Shown here: piece by piece, positions 56,598 through 64,000 of the stretch
Layout: every line of letters starts with the position of its first letter
How positions within the stretch are numbered: position 1 is the first letter of the stretch
Assembly: GCA_945860295.1 (NCBI GenBank)
Contig: CAMAQH010000001.1
Coordinates: forward strand, 248,001 to 312,000
DNA length: 64,000 nucleotides
Source of the DNA: Prosthecobacter debontii
GTDB taxonomy: Bacteria; Verrucomicrobiota; Verrucomicrobiia; Verrucomicrobiales; Verrucomicrobiaceae
Direction: 5' to 3'
Notes under the pieces: model-generated
Databases searched by the model: none
What the model saw: the letters and a program-made list of their open reading frames with translations, nothing else
Told to the model about the DNA's origin: nothing
Translations under genes and position numbers: made by a program

Positions 56598-57710
56598 ATG
56601 AAACCACCTTCCACACTCCGTCTATTCGTCTTATTACTGCTTGTTGCCTCCAGTTGGCAGGCTCTTGCTGCTGATCAACCTCTGCCGCGTAGCACACCGG
56701 AGGCTCAGGGCATCTCCTCGGCGGCGGTCCGTGCTTTTGTCGAGGCCGCTGACAAGGAGATCAACTCCCTGCACAGCTTCATGCTCGTGAGGCATGGTCA
56801 GGTTGTGGCGGAGGCTTGGTGGAAGCCGGAGTCGGCGGACAAAAAGCATGTCATGTGGTCACTGAGCAAGAGCTTCACCTCCACGGCGGTCGGGCTGGCG
56901 GATGCGGAAGGCAAGCTCAGTCTGGAAGATCCCGTGCTGAAGTTTTTCAAAGACGAGGCACCTGCGGAACCAAGCGAGAATCTCAAAGCGATGCGCGTCC
57001 GCGATTTGCTCTCCATGAGCGGTGGACATGATGTCGAACCGAAGTTTGTGATTGATCAAGGGCCGTCGGTGAAAGGCTTTCTGGCGCATCCGGTCTTACA
57101 CAAGCCGGGCACTTGGTTCCGCTACAACACACCAGGCAGCTACATGCTTTCCGCCATCGTCACGAAGGCCACCGGCCAGAGCGTGCTAGACTTCTTGAAG
57201 CCACGCTTGTTTGGGCCACTCGGCATCGAGAATCCCGACTGGGGCGCTACGGCTGAAGGTTACAGTCTGGGTGGCTATGGACTCTTCATCCGCACCGAAG
57301 ACATCGCCAAGTTTGGTCAGCTCTATTTACAGAGTGGCAAGTGGAACGGCAAGCAACTGCTGCCAGAGAAGTGGGTCGAGCAGGCCACCGCCAAGCATGT
57401 GGACAACAGCAAGGCCCCGAGCGGCAGAACCTCGGACTGGCAGCAGGGTTACGGCTTTCAATTCTGGCGCTGCCAGCATAACGCCTATCGCGGCGATGGA
57501 CGTGACGGACAGATTTGCCTCGTGATGCCGGAACACGATGCCGTGATCGCCATCACCGCTCAGACAGGGCAGATGCAGACCGAGTTGGACCTGGTGTGGA
57601 GCAAAATCCTGCCAGCTTTTCGTGCGGAACCTTTGCCTGCTGATCCCGCCGAGCAAGAGAAGCTCAAGCAGGCGGCGGCACAACTCACGGCCCATCCCGC
57701 CAGGAAGTAG
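56598..57710 (+). CDS. Secreted serine beta-lactamase-like hydrolase
   Basis: 370 residues from ATG 56598, which gives a clean signal peptide (KPPSTLRLFVLLLLVASS, cleavage near ALA-AD). Class C beta-lactamase/penicillin-binding fold: active-site S-x-x-K in MWSLSKSFTSTAVGLADAEG (~92-111), Tyr motif in RYNTPGSYMLSAIV (~174-187), GLFIRTEDIAKFGQLYL and EKWVEQATAKHV typical of verrucomicrobial esterase/beta-lactamase-like proteins. Likely periplasmic esterase or peptidase; true beta-lactamase activity is not implied. Not obviously in an operon. Confidence 0.88.
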   Translation: MKPPSTLRLFVLLLLVASSWQALAADQPLPRSTPEAQGISSAAVRAFVEAADKEINSLHSFMLVRHGQVVAEAWWKPESADKKHVMWSLSKSFTSTAVGLADAEGKLSLEDPVLKFFKDEAPAEPSENLKAMRVRDLLSMSGGHDVEPKFVIDQGPSVKGFLAHPVLHKPGTWFRYNTPGSYMLSAIVTKATGQSVLDFLKPRLFGPLGIENPDWGATAEGYSLGGYGLFIRTEDIAKFGQLYLQSGKWNGKQLLPEKWVEQATAKHVDNSKAPSGRTSDWQQGYGFQFWRCQHNAYRGDGRDGQICLVMPEHDAVIAITAQTGQMQTELDLVWSKILPAFRAEPLPADPAEQEKLKQAAAQLTAHPARK

Positions 57711-57737
57711 TGCTCGATAACTTGAAGTCATAAATCC

Positions 57738-58060
57738 GTGTTGGATAAAGGGCTGAAGCTCGATGACTTCGCTCTCGCCGTCGCAAACAAGCTGCATGAA
57801 AGCAACGTGGTTCGTGAGTAAGTCGAGCGCTTGCTCGGTGACCTCAAAGCCAAGGCATTCAACACCAATTTCACCGGCCAATGACCGCACGCTCTACCCC
57901 GAGTATGACGACATCCTGAAGACATCGAAGGCATGAACATGCGCAAGGTCACATTGCCAGCCGGCAGTCATCATGGTGGACTGCTCACGATGGGCAGCGC
58001 GCTCAAAGTCACCGCCAACCGCACCACGATATCGGCCATCATACGTGGCTACAGTTGAGA
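57738..58060 (+). pseudogene. Remnant of a DUF1592/DUF1588 (planctomycete cytochrome-type) gene
   Basis: Fragments in changing frames, with stops, match the family in order: GLKLDDFALAVANKL, then VERLLGDLKAKAFNTNFTGQ (DUF1592), then RTLYPEYDDILK, then MNMRKVTLPAGSHHGGLLTM and ALKVTANRTTISAIIRG (DUF1588, normally GGLLTM-x-S-x-LKVTANGT-x-TSPV-x-RG). Long pieces between these are missing. No start, no haem motif and no full frame remain, so it is a decayed relic. Confidence 0.7.
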
Positions 58061-58099
58061 CATTGGGGGGGCGATTCGGGAAACTCGTTTTGCCAAAAG

Positions 58100-58129
58100 A
58101 AAGCGCCCCGGCCGAAGCCGGGGCGCTTT
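58100..58129. terminator. Strong bidirectional hairpin
   Basis: AAAGCGCCCCGGC (58100-58112), loop CGAA, GCCGGGGCGCTTT (58117-58129): a perfect 13-bp stem ending in A3/T3. On the minus strand the stem is followed by CTTTCTTTTGG, which could serve as a weak U-rich tail. It probably ends transcription between the relic and waaA. Confidence 0.6.
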
Positions 58130-58444
58130 GAGTTCCCACCTGTGCCGTCCGAACTGAGGGCCTCGTATCCCAAGGGCGACGAGGTGGGGGCCGATGAACA
58201 AGGGTGCTGTCTTCCAGTGAAGGCATGACAAGACATTCCAGGTCACCAGCCGCCGGTGTCATAAAAACGGGCCGGGCCACTGACAGTTTGATAAACGAAC
58301 ACCGCAGGAAAGGGGTGCGGCTCTGGAACAGATTCCAGCCACCGCAAAAGGATTTCAAAGAGCAAGGGCAGTGCTGCAGGTGCGCTGTCCGATTAATGAC
58401 TGGAGTATATCGAAGTCCAATCTGACAGGCAAGATTGAAGAACT
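58130..58444. other. Intergenic region downstream of waaA
   Basis: About 315 bases without a recognisable gene or repeat. Frames of 60-75 codons on both strands show no family features. Confidence 0.35.
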
Positions 58445-59809
58445 TTACTTTGCAGGCTTTTTGCTCGGCAGCAGAAGCGCGGTGGTCTTTCCGGTGGCTC
58501 CCTCGTGGACGGCTAGGGCGGCGTGGCCAGCTTTGCCATAGTGGTCGCGCAGGACGGGGTCGAGTAGCAGTCGTGAGAGCTCGACTTCGAGCCGTGCGGT
58601 GGTCGGGACTTGGATGGCACCTTCATGTTTGAGCAGCAGATCGACGAGTGCTTCAAAGTTCTCCATGTGAGGGCCAAAGAGCACGGGCTTCTGCGCCATC
58701 ACGGCTTCGGCTGGGTTTTGACCACCCTCGGCCAAGAAGCTTTTCCCGACGACGACGACGGTGGCTAGGCACTGCCAGGCGCGCAGCTCACCGGTGGTGT
58801 CGATGAGTAGGGTTGGGAATGCAGAATGAGGAATGACGAATGACGAATTCATCTGACTACGACGTTGTGTCGTGATGCCGAGAGCTTGAAGGGCTTCAAT
58901 GATTTCTGTAGCACGCTCGACATGACGCGGCACGACGAGCAATGCTAAATCGGGAAACTTGGCCTGGAGCTTGAGATAGACTTCTGCAAGCAGCACTTCT
59001 TCCCCATTGTGAGTGCTGGCGAGTAGCAGGATGGACTGGCTTTCGGCAATGCCTGCATGATTTAAAACACTGCGCAATTGCTTGAGTTGTTTCTCATCCG
59101 AATCGGCTCCCTGTGGATCAAACTTGATGCTGCCGCTGTGCTTGATTCGTGCTGGATCGACACCGAGTGCGGTGAAGCGCGCTACATCACTCACTTCCTG
59201 CACGAGCACTTGATCGAGCATGGCGAACACAGGCCGAATGAAGAATCCGAATTGCTTAAAGCGTGCCTCGGATCGCGCGGAGAGCCGTGCATTGACCATG
59301 GAAACTGGGATGCGGCAGCGCTGCGCTGCGGCGACAAGATTTGGCCAGACTTCTGCCTCGACGAGCACGATTTGCGTGGGCTGGATCAGATCTAGAAAGC
59401 GTGCGCCAACCATCGGTAAATCGACGGGTGAATAGAGCACAACCACCCGTGGCCCTGATTTTGATCCGCCGGTCTTCTGCGCAAAATCCTGTGCCAGGGC
59501 ATAGCCCGTCGGTGTGCTCGTGGTGAGCACGATGCTGGTTCGTGGTGCATCCTTCAGCAGTCTGGTAATGAGTTTCGTGGCGATGCCGACTTCGCCGACA
59601 CTGACGGCGTGCATCCAGAGGCGCTGCTTGCTGTTGGGTAGTTTCGAGAGTGCGTCACGCTTTGCATCTGATATAAACCCCAAGCGCTGGCCCATGTCTT
59701 GCCAGCGCCCGCCGCGTGCCCGCATTTTCCTCAGCGCAGCCGGCAGCATGAAAACCAGCCCCACTGGGAGCAGTAGATTATAAAGAAGAAGACTGAGGAA
59801 TTTCGACAT
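58445..59809 (-). CDS. waaA: 3-deoxy-D-manno-octulosonic acid (Kdo) transferase
   Basis: 454 residues from ATG 59809 (MSKFLSLLLYN), the usual hydrophobic KdtA start; an upstream in-frame ATG would extend it by 13 residues into rsmD sequence. Transfers Kdo to lipid A precursor at the inner membrane. N-terminal anchor helix (~5-25), HAVSVGEVGIATKLI with the catalytic-type Glu (~73), STPTGYALAQDFA, VEAEVWPNLVAAA (~140-152), LLLASTHNGEEVLLAEVYLK, VVVGKSFLAEGGQNPAEAVM (~350-370) and FGPHMENFEA. All are family signatures. It overlaps rsmD by 32 bases, so the pair is one transcript. It implies an LPS-containing outer membrane. Confidence 0.92.
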   Translation of the reverse strand: MSKFLSLLLYNLLLPVGLVFMLPAALRKMRARGGRWQDMGQRLGFISDAKRDALSKLPNSKQRLWMHAVSVGEVGIATKLITRLLKDAPRTSIVLTTSTPTGYALAQDFAQKTGGSKSGPRVVVLYSPVDLPMVGARFLDLIQPTQIVLVEAEVWPNLVAAAQRCRIPVSMVNARLSARSEARFKQFGFFIRPVFAMLDQVLVQEVSDVARFTALGVDPARIKHSGSIKFDPQGADSDEKQLKQLRSVLNHAGIAESQSILLLASTHNGEEVLLAEVYLKLQAKFPDLALLVVPRHVERATEIIEALQALGITTQRRSQMNSSFVIPHSAFPTLLIDTTGELRAWQCLATVVVVGKSFLAEGGQNPAEAVMAQKPVLFGPHMENFEALVDLLLKHEGAIQVPTTARLEVELSRLLLDPVLRDHYGKAGHAALAVHEGATGKTTALLLPSKKPAK

Positions 59810-60371
59810 GAACAGACTTGCGCAACCACAGGATGCGTGTGGAACCATACTCGCGATCCCGCATCACCTCCCAGGGTGACCATGAAGCGCTTCCGCCCTT
59901 TGTCACTCGGCTTTCCAGGACCACGCTGCCACCAGGTGCGATGAGTCGGTAGAAGTCGGCATCGGCGGCGAGCTTGGCGCTGAGATCGATGTCGTCGAGC
60001 TTGTGAGCGTAGGGTGGATCGGCAAAAACGAGATCGAACTGTGCGCCTGTGGTGACGAGCTGAGGCAGCACTTTAAAGACATCGCCCTGACGGATGGTGG
60101 CTCCTTCGAGGCGCGTCTTGGTGGTATTTTTCTTCATCACATCACAGGCACCGCGATCCTGATCTATCAGCAGTGCGCTGCTCGCACCACGGCTCAAGCA
60201 TTCCAGACCAAAGGCACCTGAACCCGCGAAGACATCCAGCACACGAGCGCCCTCGATCAGCTCACCGAGCATGTTGAAGACAGCCTGCCGCACGCGATCC
60301 TGCGTCGGCCGAGTGACGGATTTGGGGACTTCCAGCGGGATACCACCCGCGCTGCCTGAGATGAGACGCAT
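59778..60371 (-). CDS. rsmD: 16S rRNA (guanine(966)-N2)-methyltransferase RsmD
   Basis: 197 residues. MRLISGSAGGIPLEVPKS start and RPTQDRVRQAVFNML; SAM-binding VLDVFAGSGAFGLECLSRGA (~44-63); catalytic DPPY (118-121) in DLVFADPPY. Methylates G966 of 16S rRNA. The C-terminal part overlaps the start of waaA. Length is normal for the family. Confidence 0.93.
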   Translation of the reverse strand: MRLISGSAGGIPLEVPKSVTRPTQDRVRQAVFNMLGELIEGARVLDVFAGSGAFGLECLSRGASSALLIDQDRGACDVMKKNTTKTRLEGATIRQGDVFKVLPQLVTTGAQFDLVFADPPYAHKLDDIDLSAKLAADADFYRLIAPGGSVVLESRVTKGGSASWSPWEVMRDREYGSTRILWLRKSVHVEIPQSSSL

Positions 60372-60480
60372 GATTCATGGCTATCATGCCCAGGCGGCGG
60401 GTCAATGCGCAGCGTCAAACAAAGTCCCCATGCCACTCGCGCAGCATGAGGACTTCGGGGGGAATTATCAGGATCAGCGT

Positions 60481-62370
60481 TTAACGGGCAGGAGGTCCAC
60501 CTGCGGGAGGTTTGCTGCCTGTGGGTGGTTTGTTGCCAGTAGGCGGTTCAGGCCTGCGTGGTGGTGGGCTGATGAATGCATTGTTTGGGATCTCAGCGCC
60601 GATGTCGGTGTTGCGGCGGAGGAGCACACTCAGGGTCTGCGCGTTCACCATGCGGACCATTTCAGCCGACAGCGTTTTTTCATACCAGAAGCGGTCGCCA
60701 TCACGCACCCGAGTGAACTGATCGACGAGGATGCGGTGGAACACTTCGCCAACCATGGAGCCGGGTCGATCTGCCTCTGCAAGACCACCGACCCAGAGAT
60801 CAATGTCAGTGGGGCTTTCATAAGCATTGTCGAGTTCCTGCGTGACTTGGCGGCTTGGATTCACATCCTGGAAACGAGTCACAGGGCGTAGTTTCAAAGC
60901 CGTGCGCATGGCGGCAAAGGTAGGTAGGCCATGATCGCGACCGCGCTGGATATTCAGCGAAGCGAGATCGAGACCGCCAGCGCCTGGAGCGCCGAACAAG
61001 AAGTCACGCACTTCGTCGATGATCCACTCATCAAGCTCCTGAGCACGACCGAGAGCGAGACCGCGCAGCACTGAGTCGATGCCATCGTCTGTGATCTTCT
61101 GAGGTTGGAAGAACGATTCAGCGAGTGACAGATTGCCAGCCGTGATCTCAGTGCCTGTGGCATCTAAACGAAGCAGCGTGGGGGAAAGCAGACTGTGTCC
61201 GAGGCGATAGGCGGCTGTAGCGAACTCGTTTGAGATCGTCGGATTCACCGTGGCCTTGTAACCCCGATAGGGAGCCAGCGCATTTGGTCCGAGCAGCACG
61301 GGAAGGAACTCCCGATATGAGATGGCCTGCATTTCTGCACCCACGACCAAGCGGGCAAATTGATAGATCTCTTCATCTGCCGCATCAGAGTTCGCCGTGC
61401 GGTAGAGATCCGCCCAGAAGTTATGCTCACGCATGAATAGAGTCTGAATGGCGATGAGGCCTGTCTGCTCATTCACGCGGATGTCACCTGCCACGAAGAA
61501 GCCTGGAGCAGGCGGCAACGCGGCGAGTGCGGCGGAATGTACAGGCAGGAGATCTCCGTGAGCGCTCGCACTAGTCCGCAGACGCCCCGTGCCATCATTG
61601 GCACGCAGTGCAGCGGCACGCGCGGCATCAGAGCCATAGATATGTGAGCCGTCGATCCATGCTGTGATCGCGCTCTTTTGCTCGCGCACTCCGAGTACGG
61701 TTTCATAAGCACTACGGTTCAGTCCCATGGTCACTGTGCCTGTGCTGTTCGGATCAAAAGAAGGATCACCTGTCGGCACAGCGATAGGGAATGCCTCGGC
61801 TGGATCAGCAGCGGGAGTTTCATCCAAATCATGATCCAGGAACTGGCCCCACTGCCAGAGGAAGTCGCTGGCTCCACGGCGGTTTGGCCGCAGGTTCTGC
61901 TGCTTCGCCACGGCATTGCTGATGACGCGAGCGCTCGGACGGCTAGCCCCAGCAGGCGCACTGATTCCATCCGCATACGCATTCGGAGCTAGGCGGATGA
62001 ATGGCTTGCCCGCTGAACCCCAATCACCATTCACGGCATTGTTGATCGTACCATCCACGCTGCGAAACTCCGATGGCAGGATGAATGAAGACGGCAAACT
62101 GGGTGGCAGTGGTGCTCCGGTATTTGTTGGTAGCGGCGGGCGTGGGCCTGCCGCCGGCGGTTGCTGCCCCTGAGGCGGCTGGCCTGGTGGCTTACCTGGA
62201 TCCATGCGCGGGATCGGTGCGGCCCCGTTTGGATTCGCCCCCATCGGAGGTTTGGCACCGCCAGGAGGTGGTGGTTGTTGAGCTGAGACTGTGCCTGTGA
62301 CCCCGCTGAGCGCGAGGGCTGCTGCCGCTGGTAGGATGCGGTTCACGAATCGGTTGCTGTTCGTTTTCAT
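60481..62370 (-). CDS. Animal-type haem peroxidase with proline-rich flanks
   Basis: 629 residues from ATG 62370, which begins a clean signal peptide (NRILPAAAALALSG ... VSAQ); a longer upstream frame lacks one. Residues ~30-95 are Pro/Gly/Gln-rich (PPPPGG, PPGQPPQGQQPP). Residues ~105-600 are a myeloperoxidase/peroxinectin-type domain: distal His180 in QWGQFLDHDLDETP, Arg in VREQKSAITAWIDGSHIYG (~229-247), LFMREHNFWA (~311-320) and proximal His392 in YRLGHSLLSPTLL. The C-terminus (~605-629) is again Pro-rich with PPTGNKPPTGSKPP-type repeats. Predicted extracellular H2O2-dependent oxidase (halide or phenolic oxidation). The key haem residues are present. Confidence 0.9.
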   Translation of the reverse strand: MKTNSNRFVNRILPAAAALALSGVTGTVSAQQPPPPGGAKPPMGANPNGAAPIPRMDPGKPPGQPPQGQQPPAAGPRPPLPTNTGAPLPPSLPSSFILPSEFRSVDGTINNAVNGDWGSAGKPFIRLAPNAYADGISAPAGASRPSARVISNAVAKQQNLRPNRRGASDFLWQWGQFLDHDLDETPAADPAEAFPIAVPTGDPSFDPNSTGTVTMGLNRSAYETVLGVREQKSAITAWIDGSHIYGSDAARAAALRANDGTGRLRTSASAHGDLLPVHSAALAALPPAPGFFVAGDIRVNEQTGLIAIQTLFMREHNFWADLYRTANSDAADEEIYQFARLVVGAEMQAISYREFLPVLLGPNALAPYRGYKATVNPTISNEFATAAYRLGHSLLSPTLLRLDATGTEITAGNLSLAESFFQPQKITDDGIDSVLRGLALGRAQELDEWIIDEVRDFLFGAPGAGGLDLASLNIQRGRDHGLPTFAAMRTALKLRPVTRFQDVNPSRQVTQELDNAYESPTDIDLWVGGLAEADRPGSMVGEVFHRILVDQFTRVRDGDRFWYEKTLSAEMVRMVNAQTLSVLLRRNTDIGAEIPNNAFISPPPRRPEPPTGNKPPTGSKPPAGGPPAR

Positions 62371-62553
62371 GGTCTGCTGTGGTTTTGATTTTGGAGCGTG
62401 GCGTTGCTGGCACGAACCAGCGTTGTCACACACACAACAGACCCGACCTGTGTTAAGGAAGTATGTCGTCAGAGCCAGAGATTTGTGAAGAGATGGTAAA
62501 AGTGAGCCTGCAACCTTCACACTAGATCGGCGGTTACAGCCGCCAAACTCACC

Positions 62554-63293
62554 ATGAAACGCCACTTGATCTGCTATATCCTCGCGTCCCTCGAACTACA
62601 CGCTCAGGCTCAAGTCACTTCTGAAAATAATGGCCGTCAGCGCGAAGGACTGAAGCAATATCCCGCTGCTGACACGAGCAAAGATGGCGTGCTGACGATG
62701 GAGGAGGGGATGGCGTTCCTCAAAAAAGAAGTCTCCAAAGACGGAAACTAAGGCCAGCGCGATGAAGCCAGATGTGATCGACGTGGCCTATGGGACGCAT
62801 GAGCGGAACAAGCTGGATCTGTATCTGGCAAAGAACGCCACGTAGCCGACTCCGCTGGTCGTGATGATTCATGGCGGTGGCATTCGTAATGGCGACAAGA
62901 GCCGCTGGGGCAATGACAAGATGACTGGTGAGCTACTGGCGAAAGGCATCTCTTGTGCGGCGGTTCTGCACAAGTGAAGCTGAGGCAGCGATATTTTACC
63001 GCCTGCCTTCCATTGAGGCCTTCAAGATTGATTCTGGTAAGGCCACGCTGCTGGAGTGCGTCATGCTTTCATGGATAACCAAAGATGATCCACCCCTGTT
63101 GGTGAGCAACTCTCAGGTTGTCGAAGCCCCGACCAATCGCGGTGAGTGGCTGCATTGCCTTCACCACGCGCGTGTGGTCCATAAAGAGTGCGTCGCTGAT
63201 GGTGTCTCCTGCATCGTGATTCAGGATCAGCCGGAGCCAAAGAGCAAGCCCGTGGAGTTCCTCATTAGCCATCTTCTGGCTCCAGCCAAGTGA
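62554..63293 (+). pseudogene. Decayed secreted esterase/lipase with EF-hand-like N-terminus
   Basis: Three pieces in three frames. (1) 62554-62751: signal peptide, then ADTSKDGVLTMEEGMAFL, the EF-like leader common in verrucomicrobial esterases, ending in a stop. (2) 62762-62977: VIDVAYGTHERNKLDLYLAK, an in-frame TAG, then PTPLVVMIHGGGIRNGDKS (oxyanion HGGG) and LLAKGISCAAV, then a stop. (3) 62928-63293: FYRLPSIEAFKIDSGKATLL, DDPPLLVSNSQVVE, and a C-terminus ending VEFLISHLLAPAK. The middle with the G-x-S-x-G nucleophile is missing. Non-functional. Confidence 0.8.
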
Positions 63294-63299
63294 TGGAAA

Positions 63300-63863
63300 T
63301 CACAAGCTGGCCCCGCCAAACAAACACGTCGGCGTGATCTCCACCGAGCGTTCGCCTTCACCGATCCACAGCGCCCCATCTTGCAGGGTGATCTGGAGAT
63401 TCATTGAGCGCTGAGTGAGCGCGCCGAGCTGCTGACTCTGCTCTGCAGGGATCTGCCAGACGATCAGATTGCTCAGGCGCGTGACTTTACCCGACAAGCC
63501 ACTCCACCAGGTGGGTGTGGCTGAGTTAAAACTGTACACGCTGATTTTCTTACCGCGACTGCTGGCGCGACTGATGCGTTTTTCGTCGGGCTGACCCACC
63601 TCGATCCAATGCATGAGCAGGCCAGTGAGATCTTTTTGCCACATGGCAGGCTCGTCCGGTTCCCACATGTCTTTACCGAACTCCAGCTTGCCGAGGTCGT
63701 TGTTCGTAGGTGCATTTAAAACATAAGCGAGCACACGAACCATCATGCGCTCATCCGTCTCTGAGGGATGCCGCGCGATCGTGAGGTTGTGATCGCTGTA
63801 AATGTTGCGGTCGAGGTCGGAGAACTGGACGCTGGCTTTGTAGATGGTTGCCTTGAGGGCCAT
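63300..63863 (-). CDS. YaeQ family protein
   Basis: 187 residues, the usual YaeQ length. MALKATIYKASVQFSDLDRN is almost the E. coli YaeQ start; then LTIARHPSETDERMMVRVLA, DEPAMWQKDLTGLLMHWIEV, GQPDEKRI and MNLQITLQDGALWIGEGE. YaeQ proteins have a PD-(D/E)xK-nuclease-like fold; the role is unproven (linked to RfaH-related transcription elongation in enterobacteria). The start is 9 bases after the stop of the partial gene to the right on the same strand. Confidence 0.93.
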   Translation of the reverse strand: MALKATIYKASVQFSDLDRNIYSDHNLTIARHPSETDERMMVRVLAYVLNAPTNNDLGKLEFGKDMWEPDEPAMWQKDLTGLLMHWIEVGQPDEKRISRASSRGKKISVYSFNSATPTWWSGLSGKVTRLSNLIVWQIPAEQSQQLGALTQRSMNLQITLQDGALWIGEGERSVEITPTCLFGGASL

Positions 63864-63871
63864 TGTCTCTC

Positions 63872-64000
63872 TTAGCGCTCGCTCATGGCTTCTTCCACGA
63901 AAGAATGAAACTCACGGTAACTCCACGCCGATTTGCTCAGGCCCCAAGACTCGACTTTAGATGCCGTTGGATCGATCTCAGCCGTGATGAAATCCTCAAC
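63872..64000 (-). CDS. 3' end of an unidentified gene (partial)
   Basis: A minus-strand frame is open from the right edge to a TAA at 63872-63874, giving 42 residues ending in a helical, acidic tail (REFHSFVEEAMSER). The spacing of 9 bases to yaeQ fits an operon. Too little is visible to name it. Confidence 0.5.
   Translation of the reverse strand, partial: VEDFITAEIDPTASKVESWGLSKSAWSYREFHSFVEEAMSER

Overview
The window looks like chromosome of a verrucomicrobial bacterium, most likely from the Verrucomicrobiaceae (Prosthecobacter/Verrucomicrobium-like). This is inferred from gene content, not from a marker gene. It carries giant secreted DUF1800 proteins with PA14 and CHRD modules, paired twin-arginine DUF1501 proteins, relics of a PEP-CTERM serine protease and of a DUF1592/DUF1588 cytochrome-type protein, and an LPS Kdo transferase that implies a Gram-negative envelope. 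I saw no tRNA, rRNA, CRISPR array, phage or insertion sequence.

1-19,244 (+) is an extracytoplasmic accessory block. It starts with the 3' end of a small protein, followed by two tandem paralogous units. Each unit has a DUF1800 protein of about 2,200 residues and, 9-10 bases downstream, a DUF1501 protein. The second unit ends with a small membrane-anchored protein whose tail resembles the C-terminus of a type II secretion pseudopilin. The fragment at the left edge has the same tail, so the array probably continues outside the window. A secreted protein with a heavy-metal-binding-like motif follows.

19,247-23,559 (-) is a two-gene secreted redox pair: a glucose/sorbosone dehydrogenase-like protein with a DNRLRE domain, and a protein in which an MbnP-like domain is fused to a di-haem MauG/MbnH-like peroxidase.

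23,658-32,913 is mostly housekeeping: a RelE-like protein, an MBL-fold exonuclease, RdgB, a two-component system, MiaB, the acetyl-CoA carboxylase pair AccB-AccC and a PIN-TRAM membrane protein. A serine-protease pseudogene follows (32,888-33,870).

33,942-54,880 holds an SDR, UvrA, a planctomycete-type DUF1501 protein, a Q-rich coiled-coil membrane protein, a cyclopropane-synthase-like methyltransferase, a TPR-like protein, an unknown protein, a SixA-like protein lacking its catalytic histidine, ribosomal protein S14, an FmdB-like zinc ribbon, a CNNM/CorC transporter, an EamA-like protein, GcvP, an E1 alpha/beta dehydrogenase pair and an MFS transporter.

54,964-64,000 mixes intact genes (dihydroorotase, a serine beta-lactamase-like hydrolase, WaaA, RsmD, an animal-type haem peroxidase, YaeQ) with decaying ones (a GlsB/YeaQ-like gene, a DUF1592/DUF1588 fragment, an esterase).

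The most notable items are the DUF1800/DUF1501 array with its shuffled internal repeats, the MbnP-MbnH-like fusion, the SixA-like protein with Arg for the catalytic His, and the cluster of decayed secreted-protein genes.
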